From: Sphingobacteriales bacterium
Lineage (GTDB): Bacteria; Bacteroidota; Bacteroidia; Chitinophagales; Chitinophagaceae
DNA: 64,000 bases
NCBI GenBank assembly: GCA_016219985.1
Contig: JACRJO010000010.1
Coordinates: forward strand, 124,001 to 188,000
Direction of reading: 5' to 3'
The first letter of the stretch is position 1. Each line of letters starts with the position of its first letter. The notes below the pieces were generated by a model. It searched no databases. It was not told the DNA's origin and saw only the letters and a list, made by a program, of their open reading frames with translations. A program made the position numbers and the translations under genes. Of this stretch, positions 1 to 8,850 are shown piece after piece.

Positions 1-2591
1 GGTCAACAGATTTTGAATTTGAAGCAAATACAACTTGGGTAAACGCGGCCGTACAAACACTTGTTAATCGGGGCAATTACTCGGTAGGCTATGATGGGAA
101 TGGGCATGCCTATTATCCCAACTTAAACTTTTCATCTAACCACTATCGGGTGACATTGACAAACAATAACTGTCTTCCAGGCTATACCTGTAACGCTGCT
201 GTTTACCTGGAAAGCAATGACGGAAGTATAAGTTATGCTCAGATTATATGGACGCCAGGCGGCTCCAGTGCTACAGGTGTTGTGGTTGCTCCATCGCCTG
301 GCCTTTACCGGCTGCATCTGGTAAGGGATAATACAATTCAGTCGGGTAGTGGAGCAACCGCTGTACTCGAAGAAATTGTTCCTTCCACATTAAGCAGCAA
401 TGTAACGGTTGGTGGATTACGGATAAAAAAAATCACCACCCATGATGGCGTATCTGCCGCAAATGACTTGGTAACGCACTATAGCTACAACGATGCCAAT
501 AATAAATCAAACGGGGTGTTGTACAGTAAGCCGGTGTACGTGAGTGTGATACGTAATGATATTTTAAAAACAGTTGGGATGATAAATGACCAGACAACAA
601 CATGCAGTCCTAATGGTTGTGTGACCTGTATCTCTCCAACTTTGTTTAAATCCGCCTCAAGCATACGGCCAATGGAAACATTACAAGGCGGACATATTGG
701 TTATAATGAAGTGAAGGTAAGTCAGTCTGGCAAAGGGTCAAGCATCTATCGTTTTTATGGATCTGATATCTGGGATATTAACACAAACGATGTTTGCACC
801 CGGAATGTAAATATTTCCTGCGACCTTTCTGTTCCTAATTATCCTTCTGCTCCATTGCCGTTTGAGTATATGCGGGGGGAGCAAAAATATGAGGCGCACT
901 TTAATGAAAATGGCCAGTTACTAAAGTACAGCTGGTTTTACCCTGTATTTACTGATAACTTATTGAAAACTCCTGGCACAATACGGGGTGCGCTTGCGCC
1001 AAATGCGTCTATAACAAATTACGAAATATCAACCAAGCGAAAAACCCAGGTAACTGTGGATGAAACCATTATGAACCTGCAGACGGGAACAGGACTTACT
1101 ACCAGTAATACTACTTATTTCGAAAGCCTATTTCACCGTCAACCAACCAGGGTAACAAGTACCAATTCAAAAGGTGAAATAACAGAAACGAAATATAAGT
1201 ATGCGTTTGACTTTAGAACTCCTTCTTGCGACGTAATGCCGGATTGTTGGCAAAACTACCAGAATGCTGTAACCGTTGCAACAAATACGTTTAATGGTTT
1301 GCTAAATACATGTGTGAATAATCCTTCATCTTGCAATTGTAGGTGGGTTGCTTTTCAACAATACCGCAGGGATCTGAGTATCGCACGCATAAACTATTTG
1401 GCATGCGAGTCAGCCAATCGCTCCAGTTATACTACTTGTTTTGGCAATGCAAAAAATACTGCCAATACTGATCTGAAACCCATACTTGAGCTACAGTCAC
1501 GTAACATGAATGTACCATTGGAAACTACCAGTTGGAGGAATGGAAAACTACTGGCTGCTGCATTCACAAAATATGATTTCAGTCCCAGTGTACCAGGAAT
1601 GGTCTATCCAGTGAAATCTCAGAAAATAACTCTTTCAGCGCCATCGTCAATATTTACGACTGCAACTGTAAGCGGTGATGGGCTTACTAAAGACAGCCGC
1701 TACGAGGATGAAAGTTCTTATACTTTGGAAAATGGTAACCTGGTGGAAATGACCGGTAAAGATGGTATTGTCACATCCTATCTCTGGGGCTACAATAACA
1801 CATTGCCAATTGCTAAAGCAGTAGGAGTTTCTTACATCACTCTTTCTGCAGCATATGCTGCAGTTGGGCAGAACCTTTCTTTATTACGGACATATCCTAC
1901 TTTATCTAATGCGTTAGTTTCAACATATGTATATACTCTGGGGCTTGGAATGATTAACGAAACTGATTCCAGGGGGAGAATTACTTATTACGAATATGAT
2001 AACCTGCATCGGTTGGTACTGGTCAGGGACAATGAAAACCAAATTATTAAAAAAATCTGCTATAATTATGCAGGCCAGCCTGAGACCTGCATCCCGCAGG
2101 TTGTATACTATAATACGGAAAGGAGCCAGGTGTTCACGCGTAATAACTGCGGCACCTGCAGCCAGGGAAGCCAGGTTACTTATACGGTACCCGCCAATAC
2201 GTATAGTTCTACGGTGAGCCCGCAAGCGGCGAACCAGTTAGCGCAAAATGATATCGATGCCAATGGGCAGAATTATGCGAATGCAAACGGCACCTGCAGT
2301 TCATCGGGAGGAATAATCACGTATGATAATCAGTCATTTCTTTCAGGGTTTACTGCGACCTATACAAATACCTCGACCGGCCAGGTATACACATTTAGCA
2401 TTCCCGCGTCTGGTATTGGTACGCTTGGGTGTTTGCCAGTTGGCGGTTATAGCCTGACTATTTCCAAACCAGGGAATAATATTTATTTATTATTCGGAAC
2501 AGGATGTTTCACCCAGTCGGGAACTTCTGCAACATTTGCAAGGGTAAACAGCAATGCATGTAACCAGGTTACGTTACAGAATGCGCAATAA
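1..2591 (+). CDS. DUF5977-containing RHS-like surface protein, 5' end outside window
   Basis: The frame is open from base 3, so the start lies to the left; about 862 residues are visible. One RHS/YD-type repeat is seen near 1985-2050 (YYEYDNLHRLVLVRDNE). A DUF5977-type segment (TYTVPANTYSS, then DANGQNYANANGTC) lies near 2170-2300, followed by a beta-rich C-terminal domain. Several cysteine clusters (CSPNGCVTC; CVNNPSSCNC) suggest a disulfide-bonded extracellular protein. It lacks the RHS core and toxin tip of the gene at 3191. In Bacteroidota such proteins often sit just upstream of a DUF6443 RHS protein, as here, so a role in the same secreted system is inferred. The molecular function is unknown. 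A GTG at 150 could be mistaken for the start, but the frame extends further left. Confidence 0.75.
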   Translation, partial: STDFEFEANTTWVNAAVQTLVNRGNYSVGYDGNGHAYYPNLNFSSNHYRVTLTNNNCLPGYTCNAAVYLESNDGSISYAQIIWTPGGSSATGVVVAPSPGLYRLHLVRDNTIQSGSGATAVLEEIVPSTLSSNVTVGGLRIKKITTHDGVSAANDLVTHYSYNDANNKSNGVLYSKPVYVSVIRNDILKTVGMINDQTTTCSPNGCVTCISPTLFKSASSIRPMETLQGGHIGYNEVKVSQSGKGSSIYRFYGSDIWDINTNDVCTRNVNISCDLSVPNYPSAPLPFEYMRGEQKYEAHFNENGQLLKYSWFYPVFTDNLLKTPGTIRGALAPNASITNYEISTKRKTQVTVDETIMNLQTGTGLTTSNTTYFESLFHRQPTRVTSTNSKGEITETKYKYAFDFRTPSCDVMPDCWQNYQNAVTVATNTFNGLLNTCVNNPSSCNCRWVAFQQYRRDLSIARINYLACESANRSSYTTCFGNAKNTANTDLKPILELQSRNMNVPLETTSWRNGKLLAAAFTKYDFSPSVPGMVYPVKSQKITLSAPSSIFTTATVSGDGLTKDSRYEDESSYTLENGNLVEMTGKDGIVTSYLWGYNNTLPIAKAVGVSYITLSAAYAAVGQNLSLLRTYPTLSNALVSTYVYTLGLGMINETDSRGRITYYEYDNLHRLVLVRDNENQIIKKICYNYAGQPETCIPQVVYYNTERSQVFTRNNCGTCSQGSQVTYTVPANTYSSTVSPQAANQLAQNDIDANGQNYANANGTCSSSGGIITYDNQSFLSGFTATYTNTSTGQVYTFSIPASGIGTLGCLPVGGYSLTISKPGNNIYLLFGTGCFTQSGTSATFARVNSNACNQVTLQNAQ

Positions 2592-2608
2592 AGTTTAAAA
2601 AAAGTGCA

Positions 2609-3157
2609 ATGAAAAAAATATCAGTTATAATACTACTATTCCTTTTGGGGGGCATAAGTCATGGTCAGGATAGTGCTTATCAATATTCGGTAACGAAAAT
2701 CGAGGGTGGGAGTCAATCCCTGTCATCCTTCCAGGGTAAGAAAATCCTGCTGATCACCCTGCCAATAGTAAATAACGCGTCTTCCGACTCCCTGCTTTAT
2801 TCGCTGGATACCCTGGGTACGGCGCATGCGGCTGATTTAAAGATTATCGCGGTACCCTCTTATGAAGATGGGTTTACCGAGGCGCAGAAAAGCCAGTTGG
2901 AGCAGTGGTGGCGTTCAAAGCTGGGGGGGCATATCCTGATCACGGATGGCGCCTATACCCGGAAAACATCCGGAGTCCAGCAGGATCCCTTGTTTAAATG
3001 GCTGACAACGGCCACGCAGAATGAGGTATTTGATATAGATGTGGAGGGCCCGGGGTATAAGTTTTTTGTTTCGGGCACCGGTGTACTATACGGTGTTTTA
3101 AGGCCCCAATCCAAAATAAGCGGCCGGTCAGTACAGGCCACACTCCGACTTCAATAA
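2609..3157 (+). CDS. secreted glutathione-peroxidase/thioredoxin-fold-like protein without cysteines
   Basis: The protein has 182 residues with a signal peptide (about residues 1-19, ending SHGQ). The order of motifs recalls glutathione peroxidase: a strand-loop KKILLITLPIVNNAS where GPx has its LIVNVAS-Cys-Gly segment, then LLYSLDTL, then DPLFKWLT resembling the GPx PLFKYL segment, then KFFVSGTGVLYGVLRP near the end. There is no cysteine anywhere, so the peroxidatic residue is absent and peroxidase activity is not expected. The fold assignment is my inference from motif order. The gene lies 17 nt after the DUF5977 gene and 33 nt before the large RHS gene, all on the plus strand, so the three are probably co-transcribed. 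It could be a structural or chaperone-like accessory of the RHS protein. Confidence 0.65.
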   Translation: MKKISVIILLFLLGGISHGQDSAYQYSVTKIEGGSQSLSSFQGKKILLITLPIVNNASSDSLLYSLDTLGTAHAADLKIIAVPSYEDGFTEAQKSQLEQWWRSKLGGHILITDGAYTRKTSGVQQDPLFKWLTTATQNEVFDIDVEGPGYKFFVSGTGVLYGVLRPQSKISGRSVQATLRLQ

Positions 3158-3190
3158 GATAATAGTTAACTGAATAAACGGATTTATCAG

Positions 3191-6100
3191 ATGAATAATT
3201 CAAGAAAAAGCCGGCCGGTAGCGGGTGTTGTATTAGCAGTTTTACTTTTAAGTTACTCGTCGGTCAATGCCCAGACACCATTACCGCTTCCAGCAGGATA
3301 TACGGCTGGTACCCCAGTCAATTATATCCGTACCTGGGACGCCACGGCTCCGGAAACAGACGGGAATAATCTAATGCTAAGACCGCTCAAGGATGTAAAG
3401 CAGGCGACCCAGTATTTTGACGGCCTGGGCAGGCCCCTTCAAACGGTGATAAAGCAGGGGTCGCTGCAGACAGGGGGATCAGCTACAGATATGGTTAGTT
3501 CGGTAGTATATGATGGATTTGGAAGAGAAGCGATAAAATACCTGCCTTATGCAGAAGCAACGGCGGCTGATGGATTATTTAAATCTAACCCTTTTACGCC
3601 CCAGGTTAATTTTTACAATACCCAGTTAAATGGACAGACAGGTGAAACCAGCGTTGGAGTAAGCGGCCTGAACTGGGCTTATGGCAAGACTAATTTTGAA
3701 GCCTCACCGCTAAGCAGGGTAAATGAATCCTACGCACCGGGGGTGAGTTGGGTTGGAAGTGAAGGCAACGTGGATCTCAATTTAAGGCACAGGGTACAGA
3801 TGAAATACTGGATTAATACGGTTGCAGATGAGGTAAAGATCTGGAATGTAACGGATGTGACAGGTGGACTGGGAACCTACAGTATAAGCGGGGCTTATCC
3901 CGCCGGCGTTTTGTATAAAAATGTAACCGAAGACGAGACCGGCAAACAGGTGATCGAGTTTAAGGACAAGGAGGGTCAGGTTATTTTAAAGAAAGTGCAG
4001 ATCGGTACGGCAGCGGGGGTGGCGGATGACGGACTCGGAAGGGCCTGCGATAATAACTGGCTTTGTACCTATTATGTCTATGATGATCTTAACCGTCTTC
4101 GCGCTGTGATACAGCCGGAGGGGGTCAGGTGGCTGAAGGATCCTGCGCATAACTGGACTTTGAGCGCGGCTGACTACAACGCTAATGGGATTGTGGCAGA
4201 GCAGTTTTTCCGGTATGAATACGACTACCGAAACCGGATGATCATAAAAAAGGTACCCGGTGCCGGGGAGGTCTGGATGGTCTATGACGCGCGGGACAGG
4301 CTGGTGCTGACCCAGGATGCAAATCTCCGGTTACAGGGAAAATGGATGTACACGACTTATGAAAACGACCTGAACCGGCCGGTATCCACCGGGCTTTGGA
4401 CGAACGCTAATGACAGGGCTTATCACCAAGGACTGGCAGGTACGAGTACAGCTTATCCAACGGTATCGGGGGCGAGTTTTGAGGAACTGACCGTAACGTT
4501 CTATGATAATTATTTATGGCGGGCGGCTTATGGCAACCCACTCAGCGCCAGCTATGATGCCAGCTTTGACAGTTATTTTCAAACGGTTTCTAATGTGAAC
4601 TGGCCTTATGCCCAGGCTAATAGCGCCACAACAGCCCTGAAAGGGCTAACCACCGGGTCAAGGGTAAAAGTGCTGGGGACTTCGACCTATTTATATACAG
4701 TTAATTTTTATGATAATAAGGGAAGGGTGATCCAGGTGCAGGCCACTAACTATTCCGGGGGAACGGATATTGTGACCACCCAGTACAGTTGGGCGGGGCA
4801 GCCGTTAGTGATTATTAATAAAACGCAGAAAGCAGGCACGAACCCGCAAACCACGGTTATTGTCACCCAGAACAGCTATGATGACCTGGGAAGGCTGGTA
4901 AAAGTGGAGAAAAAGCAAAGCAATACCCTGGTCAATAGCGGAACCATGACGGCCTATAAGACGATTACGGAGAATGAGTATGATAAACTGGGGCAGGTGA
5001 AGACTAAAAAGCTGGGAAAACAACCCGATGGAGTAACGCCGCTGGAGACCCTTGCCTACGACTATAATATCCGGGGCTGGATGCTGGGAATGAACCGGTC
5101 CTATCTGACTAACCCCGGCCAGTCCGGCAGCGCCAGGTTCGGGTTTGAGCTGGGCTATGATAAACTGCAGAGCAATGCCGGGAATGATTATGCCAGCCCG
5201 CAGTTCAACGGCAATATCAGCGGCATGACCTGGAAATCGGACGGGGATGATATCCGCCGGAAATACGACTTTTCTTATGACGCCGCCAACCGGCTGATGA
5301 AAGGGGATTTTAAGCAGGATAACGGAGGTACGGCCTGGAATAATACCCTGATCAACTACAATATGCAGATGGGTAATGGAACCGACCCTGCGACAGCCTA
5401 TGATGCCAACGGGAATATAAAGGCCATGACCCAGTATGGATGGAAACTTGGAGGAGTAACGACTAACCCGATTGACAACCTGACTTATAATTATTATAGC
5501 AACAGTAACAAGCTAAAAAATGTGATTGATGCTAGCAATGACCCGGGTACAAAACTCGGTGACTTCAGAACTTCGGTACTGCACCCGAATCAGATAAAGA
5601 ACAGCAGCACGGTTGACTATACCTATGACCTGAACGGCAATTTAAGAAAGGATCTGAATAAGGATATCGGGACCGCCAGTGCAGAGGATATTGTATATAA
5701 CCATTTGAATCTGCCGCAAACAATTAGTGTCAGAACGACGGGGGGCGCTGTAAAAGGCACCATTACCTATACTTATGACGCGGCAGGCAATAAACTGCAG
5801 AAAACAGTTACAGAAACCGGGCAACCCGCCAAAGCCACACTCTACCTGGGGGGCGGTGTATATGAGAACGATGTGCTACAATTTTTGGGCCACGAGGAAG
5901 GGAGGATGAGACCGGGGTCAACAGGCTTCAGTTATGATTACCTGATCAAGGATCATTTGGGCAATATCCGGATGGTATTGACAGAAGAACAGATGACTAC
6001 TCCCTATGTGGCTGCAACATTAGAGCCATCCACAATAGGTAACGAGAGTATTTATTATGGCAATCTTACAAATACACAATATGATAAACCAACTTGGTTT

Positions 6101-7489
6101 ACAGACGCGTTGTATTCAGGCAGCACAAAAGTAGCCCGGCTTAAAAATGCCGCGGGTACCCAAAAAGTGGGTCCCAATATGATCCTGAAGGTAATGGCGG
6201 GGGACAGTTACAATATCCGGGTGGCCAGCGGCTGGAGCAGTGCTACATCTGCCGTTAATAACAGTACTAATGTATTAACTGACTTGATGAATCTACTGAC
6301 AAATGACCTGGCGAATAAAAGTGGTGGAAAGGCAACCCAGGCCGAATTACAAAATGCCTCCAGTGGACTGAACTCAGGGATAACAGAGTTTATGAATCAG
6401 CAAACAGCCCAGGGCACTCAGCCCAAAGCGTATATCAACTGGATATTACTGGATGAGCAGTTCAGGGTGGCAAAGAATGTTTATGGCAGCATGATTGCCA
6501 ATGGCTATAGTGGGTTTGATCCGGTAGGAGCCAGTGGATCTGCAAAAATCCATACACTTGCCAATTTAACAATTGCGAAAAGCGGATATTTGTATATTTA
6601 TACCAGCAATGAGGCAACGAATATTGACGTGTTCTTTGATAATTTACAAGTCACTCATACCCGGGGGGCAATACTGGAGGAGACACATTACTATCCATTT
6701 GGGTTGACCATGGCGGGAATATCATCAAAAGCATTAGATTTTGGGAATCCAAAGAATAAAGAAAAAACCTTCCAAGGCCAAAGGTTCGACGACGATTTAG
6801 ATTTGAATTGGGTGCAGTTCAAATGGCGAAATCATGACCCGCAGATTGGGAGATTTGTTGAAATAGACCCTCTCTCCGAAAAATATGAATACAACTCCTC
6901 TTATGCCTTTTCAGAAAATGAAGTTACTTCGCATGTAGAGTTAGAAGGGTTGGAGAAGGAATTAGCAACATCTGGCGCTATAGCTACTGGTGCAGCAACT
7001 GCTGGGGCGACTGCGGCTGGTGTAGCCGTCGGTGTTGCAACTGTTTTTTTCGCTTATGCAAAAGCTACAATAGAAGAAGCTGAATATAGAACTTCAGCAG
7101 GTCAGGTAAGAATGTATACATCTTCGGGGACATACATCTATATTGATGATCCACTGGTTAAGCAAGCGATGCAGTCGAATCAGACTCCTGACGCCAACCA
7201 AGCCCAAAATTCAACTCCAAAAAGGTCAGCCAGCGACCAAAAACTTATTGACGATGCAAAACAACAAAAAGCCAAAGAAGATCTTGCAAAAACAAGGGCA
7301 CAACAAAGGCAGCAGCAATCTACAAACGGAAAAGCAAAAGAAGGGAAAAGCAATCAGGGAACGAAGGGAAGCCATAATTCAGGAAACCAAAGCAGAGCAG
7401 ATAAAGAGAAACACGATAAGGCAGAAGCCCGAAGGGCAAGGGAGCAGGCAGCAGCAGAAAAAAAGAAAGAAGAAACAAAAACGAATTAG
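3191..7489 (+). CDS. RHS repeat protein, DUF6443 N-terminus, variable C-terminal tip
   Basis: The protein has 1432 residues with a signal peptide (residues about 1-28, ending SSVNAQ). An N-terminal DUF6443-like region follows (NYIRTWDATAPE; ATQYFDGLGRPLQTV). YD/RHS repeats fill residues about 290-840 (for example YDDLNRLRAVIQPEG and YDDLGRLVKVEKK). The RHS-associated core is at about 1165-1245 (HYYPFGLTMAG; GRFVEIDPLSEKY). An Ala/Gly-rich hydrophobic stretch (1257-1292) leads into an AT-rich tip of about 140 residues, rich in Lys, Gln and Arg and ending KKKEETKTN. This is the layout of polymorphic toxins, where the core shell encloses a variable toxic tip. I do not recognise the tip and see no catalytic motif. 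The next gene starts one base after the stop, as expected for an immunity gene. Confidence 0.9.
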   Translation: MNNSRKSRPVAGVVLAVLLLSYSSVNAQTPLPLPAGYTAGTPVNYIRTWDATAPETDGNNLMLRPLKDVKQATQYFDGLGRPLQTVIKQGSLQTGGSATDMVSSVVYDGFGREAIKYLPYAEATAADGLFKSNPFTPQVNFYNTQLNGQTGETSVGVSGLNWAYGKTNFEASPLSRVNESYAPGVSWVGSEGNVDLNLRHRVQMKYWINTVADEVKIWNVTDVTGGLGTYSISGAYPAGVLYKNVTEDETGKQVIEFKDKEGQVILKKVQIGTAAGVADDGLGRACDNNWLCTYYVYDDLNRLRAVIQPEGVRWLKDPAHNWTLSAADYNANGIVAEQFFRYEYDYRNRMIIKKVPGAGEVWMVYDARDRLVLTQDANLRLQGKWMYTTYENDLNRPVSTGLWTNANDRAYHQGLAGTSTAYPTVSGASFEELTVTFYDNYLWRAAYGNPLSASYDASFDSYFQTVSNVNWPYAQANSATTALKGLTTGSRVKVLGTSTYLYTVNFYDNKGRVIQVQATNYSGGTDIVTTQYSWAGQPLVIINKTQKAGTNPQTTVIVTQNSYDDLGRLVKVEKKQSNTLVNSGTMTAYKTITENEYDKLGQVKTKKLGKQPDGVTPLETLAYDYNIRGWMLGMNRSYLTNPGQSGSARFGFELGYDKLQSNAGNDYASPQFNGNISGMTWKSDGDDIRRKYDFSYDAANRLMKGDFKQDNGGTAWNNTLINYNMQMGNGTDPATAYDANGNIKAMTQYGWKLGGVTTNPIDNLTYNYYSNSNKLKNVIDASNDPGTKLGDFRTSVLHPNQIKNSSTVDYTYDLNGNLRKDLNKDIGTASAEDIVYNHLNLPQTISVRTTGGAVKGTITYTYDAAGNKLQKTVTETGQPAKATLYLGGGVYENDVLQFLGHEEGRMRPGSTGFSYDYLIKDHLGNIRMVLTEEQMTTPYVAATLEPSTIGNESIYYGNLTNTQYDKPTWFTDALYSGSTKVARLKNAAGTQKVGPNMILKVMAGDSYNIRVASGWSSATSAVNNSTNVLTDLMNLLTNDLANKSGGKATQAELQNASSGLNSGITEFMNQQTAQGTQPKAYINWILLDEQFRVAKNVYGSMIANGYSGFDPVGASGSAKIHTLANLTIAKSGYLYIYTSNEATNIDVFFDNLQVTHTRGAILEETHYYPFGLTMAGISSKALDFGNPKNKEKTFQGQRFDDDLDLNWVQFKWRNHDPQIGRFVEIDPLSEKYEYNSSYAFSENEVTSHVELEGLEKELATSGAIATGAATAGATAAGVAVGVATVFFAYAKATIEEAEYRTSAGQVRMYTSSGTYIYIDDPLVKQAMQSNQTPDANQAQNSTPKRSASDQKLIDDAKQQKAKEDLAKTRAQQRQQQSTNGKAKEGKSNQGTKGSHNSGNQSRADKEKHDKAEARRAREQAAAEKKKEETKTN

Positions 7490-7490
7490 T

Positions 7491-8042
7491 ATGCCAACAA
7501 ATAAATTGGATTTGATACTCTATAAATATAGGGAGCTAGTAGCTACTGATTCAAAAAAGGCAAGGGAATGCATTAAGCAGTTAGACTATAAGAATAATTT
7601 CTATCTTCTTCAGTGCATTGCTCAAACGTATCTTGATGAAAGCCGTTTTGAGGATGATAGTAATGTAATGCGTAGGGAAGTTAATTTTCGAAAATGGCGG
7701 ATGGCAGAAAAGTATATTATTGATGCTTTTAGTATTGATTCAAATAATGCCGAAGTTCTTTATACAATGGGAGAAATAAGAAAATTAAATTATCAAAATG
7801 ATATTGCAATATATTGTTTTGAGAAACTTATAAAGTTGGGGATAAATAAAGTTGCAAAACAAGAATACTCAAGGGGAAGATGTTTTGCAAAAGAGTTACT
7901 AAATGATGCAAAATTTGAATTGTATAGACTTCACTTTTATGAAAATCCCCGGCTATCAGCAAAATATTTAAGACAGTATAAAAAGGGGCTTGATAAAGGA
8001 ATCAACTCAATATTTAAACCTCTAAAAAAGTTCTTGCTGTGA
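7491..8042 (+). CDS. TPR-like small protein, candidate immunity protein for the RHS tip
   Basis: The protein has 183 residues starting MPTNKLDLILYKYREL. The ATG lies one base after the RHS stop codon at 7487-7489, which argues for translational coupling. The same frame is open further upstream, but that part overlaps the RHS gene and encodes only low-complexity Lys-rich sequence, so I reject it. The protein is cytosolic (no signal peptide) and helical, with a TPR-like pair in the middle (KYIIDAFSIDSNNAEVLYTM, then IAIYCFEKLIKLGI). It is clearly more AT-rich than the flanking housekeeping genes, like the RHS tip before it, which suits a horizontally exchanged toxin-immunity cassette. The immunity role is inferred from position, size and composition. 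No known immunity family is recognised. Confidence 0.7.
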   Translation: MPTNKLDLILYKYRELVATDSKKARECIKQLDYKNNFYLLQCIAQTYLDESRFEDDSNVMRREVNFRKWRMAEKYIIDAFSIDSNNAEVLYTMGEIRKLNYQNDIAIYCFEKLIKLGINKVAKQEYSRGRCFAKELLNDAKFELYRLHFYENPRLSAKYLRQYKKGLDKGINSIFKPLKKFLL

Positions 8043-8096
8043 GCTAATGCCCCCAGTTACCCGAAGTGTTCAATAAATAAAAAAAGTCGAATGGTT

Positions 8097-8119
8097 ATGG
8101 TTAGTCTGCGACTAACCAT
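8097..8119. repeat. REP-like hairpin left of the transposase gene
   Basis: Perfect 10-bp inverted repeat ATGGTTAGTC / GACTAACCAT around a TGC loop. It lies 46 nt before the transposase-like start codon. A second hairpin with the same geometry (10-bp stem, 3-nt loop) lies just after that gene at 8828-8850. REP-associated tyrosine transposases are typically flanked by such palindromes, so this is probably a REP-type end. It could also serve as a weak terminator for the preceding gene, but there is no T-run after it. Confidence 0.6.
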
Positions 8120-8164
8120 TGGCTTTGCTAAAAGCCATCATATCTTTAGCTTTAAGGAAAAATC

Positions 8165-8808
8165 ATGAGTGATGGAGGTTACAAAATCCGTAATCAGGGC
8201 GCTGTTCATTTCCTGACATTTGCAGTAGTGGAATGGGTGGATGTTTTTTCAAGAAAGGTCTACCGGGATATGGTGCTGGAAAGCATCCGGTATTGTCGGA
8301 AGGAGAAAGGGTTACTGCTGCATTGCTGGTGTATAATGAGCAACCATCTTCATTTAATTGTTTCAGCCAAAGAATCGAACTTGAGCGATCTTTTGAGAGA
8401 TTTCAAAAAGTTTACCAGTAAGCAGTTAGTAAAGGCTATACAGGAAAACAGAAGAGAATGGATGCTGGAAATATTCAAAAAGGAAGGGCAAAAAAACAGC
8501 CGTAACAGTGAATTTCAGTTCTGGAGACAAGACAATCAGCCGATGGAGCTTTATAGTGGACCATTTTATATTTCAAAAGCTGAATTATACCGACGAGACA
8601 TTAAAATTACATGGATCGGCCGGTGCTAATGTCTGTCGGTATAATACCGGGAATAATCACTGCAAAACTAATGTCTGAAAGGTATTACATCCATCAGAAT
8701 CCGGTAGAAGGAAGTATTATGGAAAGGGCAGAAGATTACTTATACAGCAGCGCAAAAGATTATCATTTGAAAAGGAAGTGCGGATTACTGGAGCTGGTAT
8801 TTGTATAA
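8165..8808 (+). pseudogene. REP-associated tyrosine transposase (Y1/HUH family), interrupted
   Basis: Reading from 8165 gives MSDGGYKIRNQGAVHFLTFA, then the HUH motif inside MSNHLHLIVSA, then LRDFKKFTSKQL, all typical of IS200/TnpA-REP enzymes that nick single-stranded DNA at REP hairpins. After AELY (8588-8590) the frame runs into unrelated sequence and stops at 8629. The missing C-terminus (YIHQNPVEGS to LLELVFV) resumes in another frame from about 8686 to 8808. The intervening DNA is the 103-nt repeat at 8585-8687; removing it (net 95 or 98 nt) restores one continuous frame of about 180 codons. The gene is therefore an otherwise intact transposase broken by a small insertion. Confidence 0.85.
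8585..8687. mobile_element. 103-nt hairpin element, copy A (inside the transposase gene)
   Basis: The segment runs from TTATACC to GGTATTA. Its left half forms a long hairpin: TTATACCGACGAGACATT (8585-8602) pairs with AATGTCTGTCGGTATAA (8628-8644), 17 bp with a single bulged G and a 25-nt loop. A conserved 3' tail follows. A second copy of exactly the same length lies at 21595-21697, with identical hairpin arms and tail but a diverged loop. Here the element splits the transposase frame. The junctions fit either a TA or a TAC target duplication. It is non-coding and resembles a MITE or an extended REP/BIME element mobilised in trans. Confidence 0.75.
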
Positions 8809-8827
8809 AGAAATATTTTCAATGTGT

Positions 8828-8850
8828 GTCATGAGTTACAAACTCATGAC
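8828..8850. repeat. REP-like hairpin right of the transposase gene
   Basis: Perfect 10-bp inverted repeat GTCATGAGTT / AACTCATGAC with an ACA loop, 19 nt after the transposase-like reading frame ends. It has the same geometry as the hairpin at 8097-8119 on the other side. The stem sequences differ, so the two are not copies of one repeat. Confidence 0.55.

Noticed and set aside
3191..7489. Naming a specific toxin family for the RHS tip
   Set aside because: Only low-complexity basic sequence and weak His/Gly patterns are visible; no catalytic motif can be defended.
7143..7490. Upstream extension of the candidate immunity gene
   Set aside because: It overlaps the RHS gene in another frame and reads as low-complexity Lys/Arg; the ATG one base after the RHS stop is the natural start.
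8165..8629. Transposase as an intact 154-residue protein
   Set aside because: The last about 13 residues come from the inserted repeat and the conserved C-terminus lies in another frame behind it.
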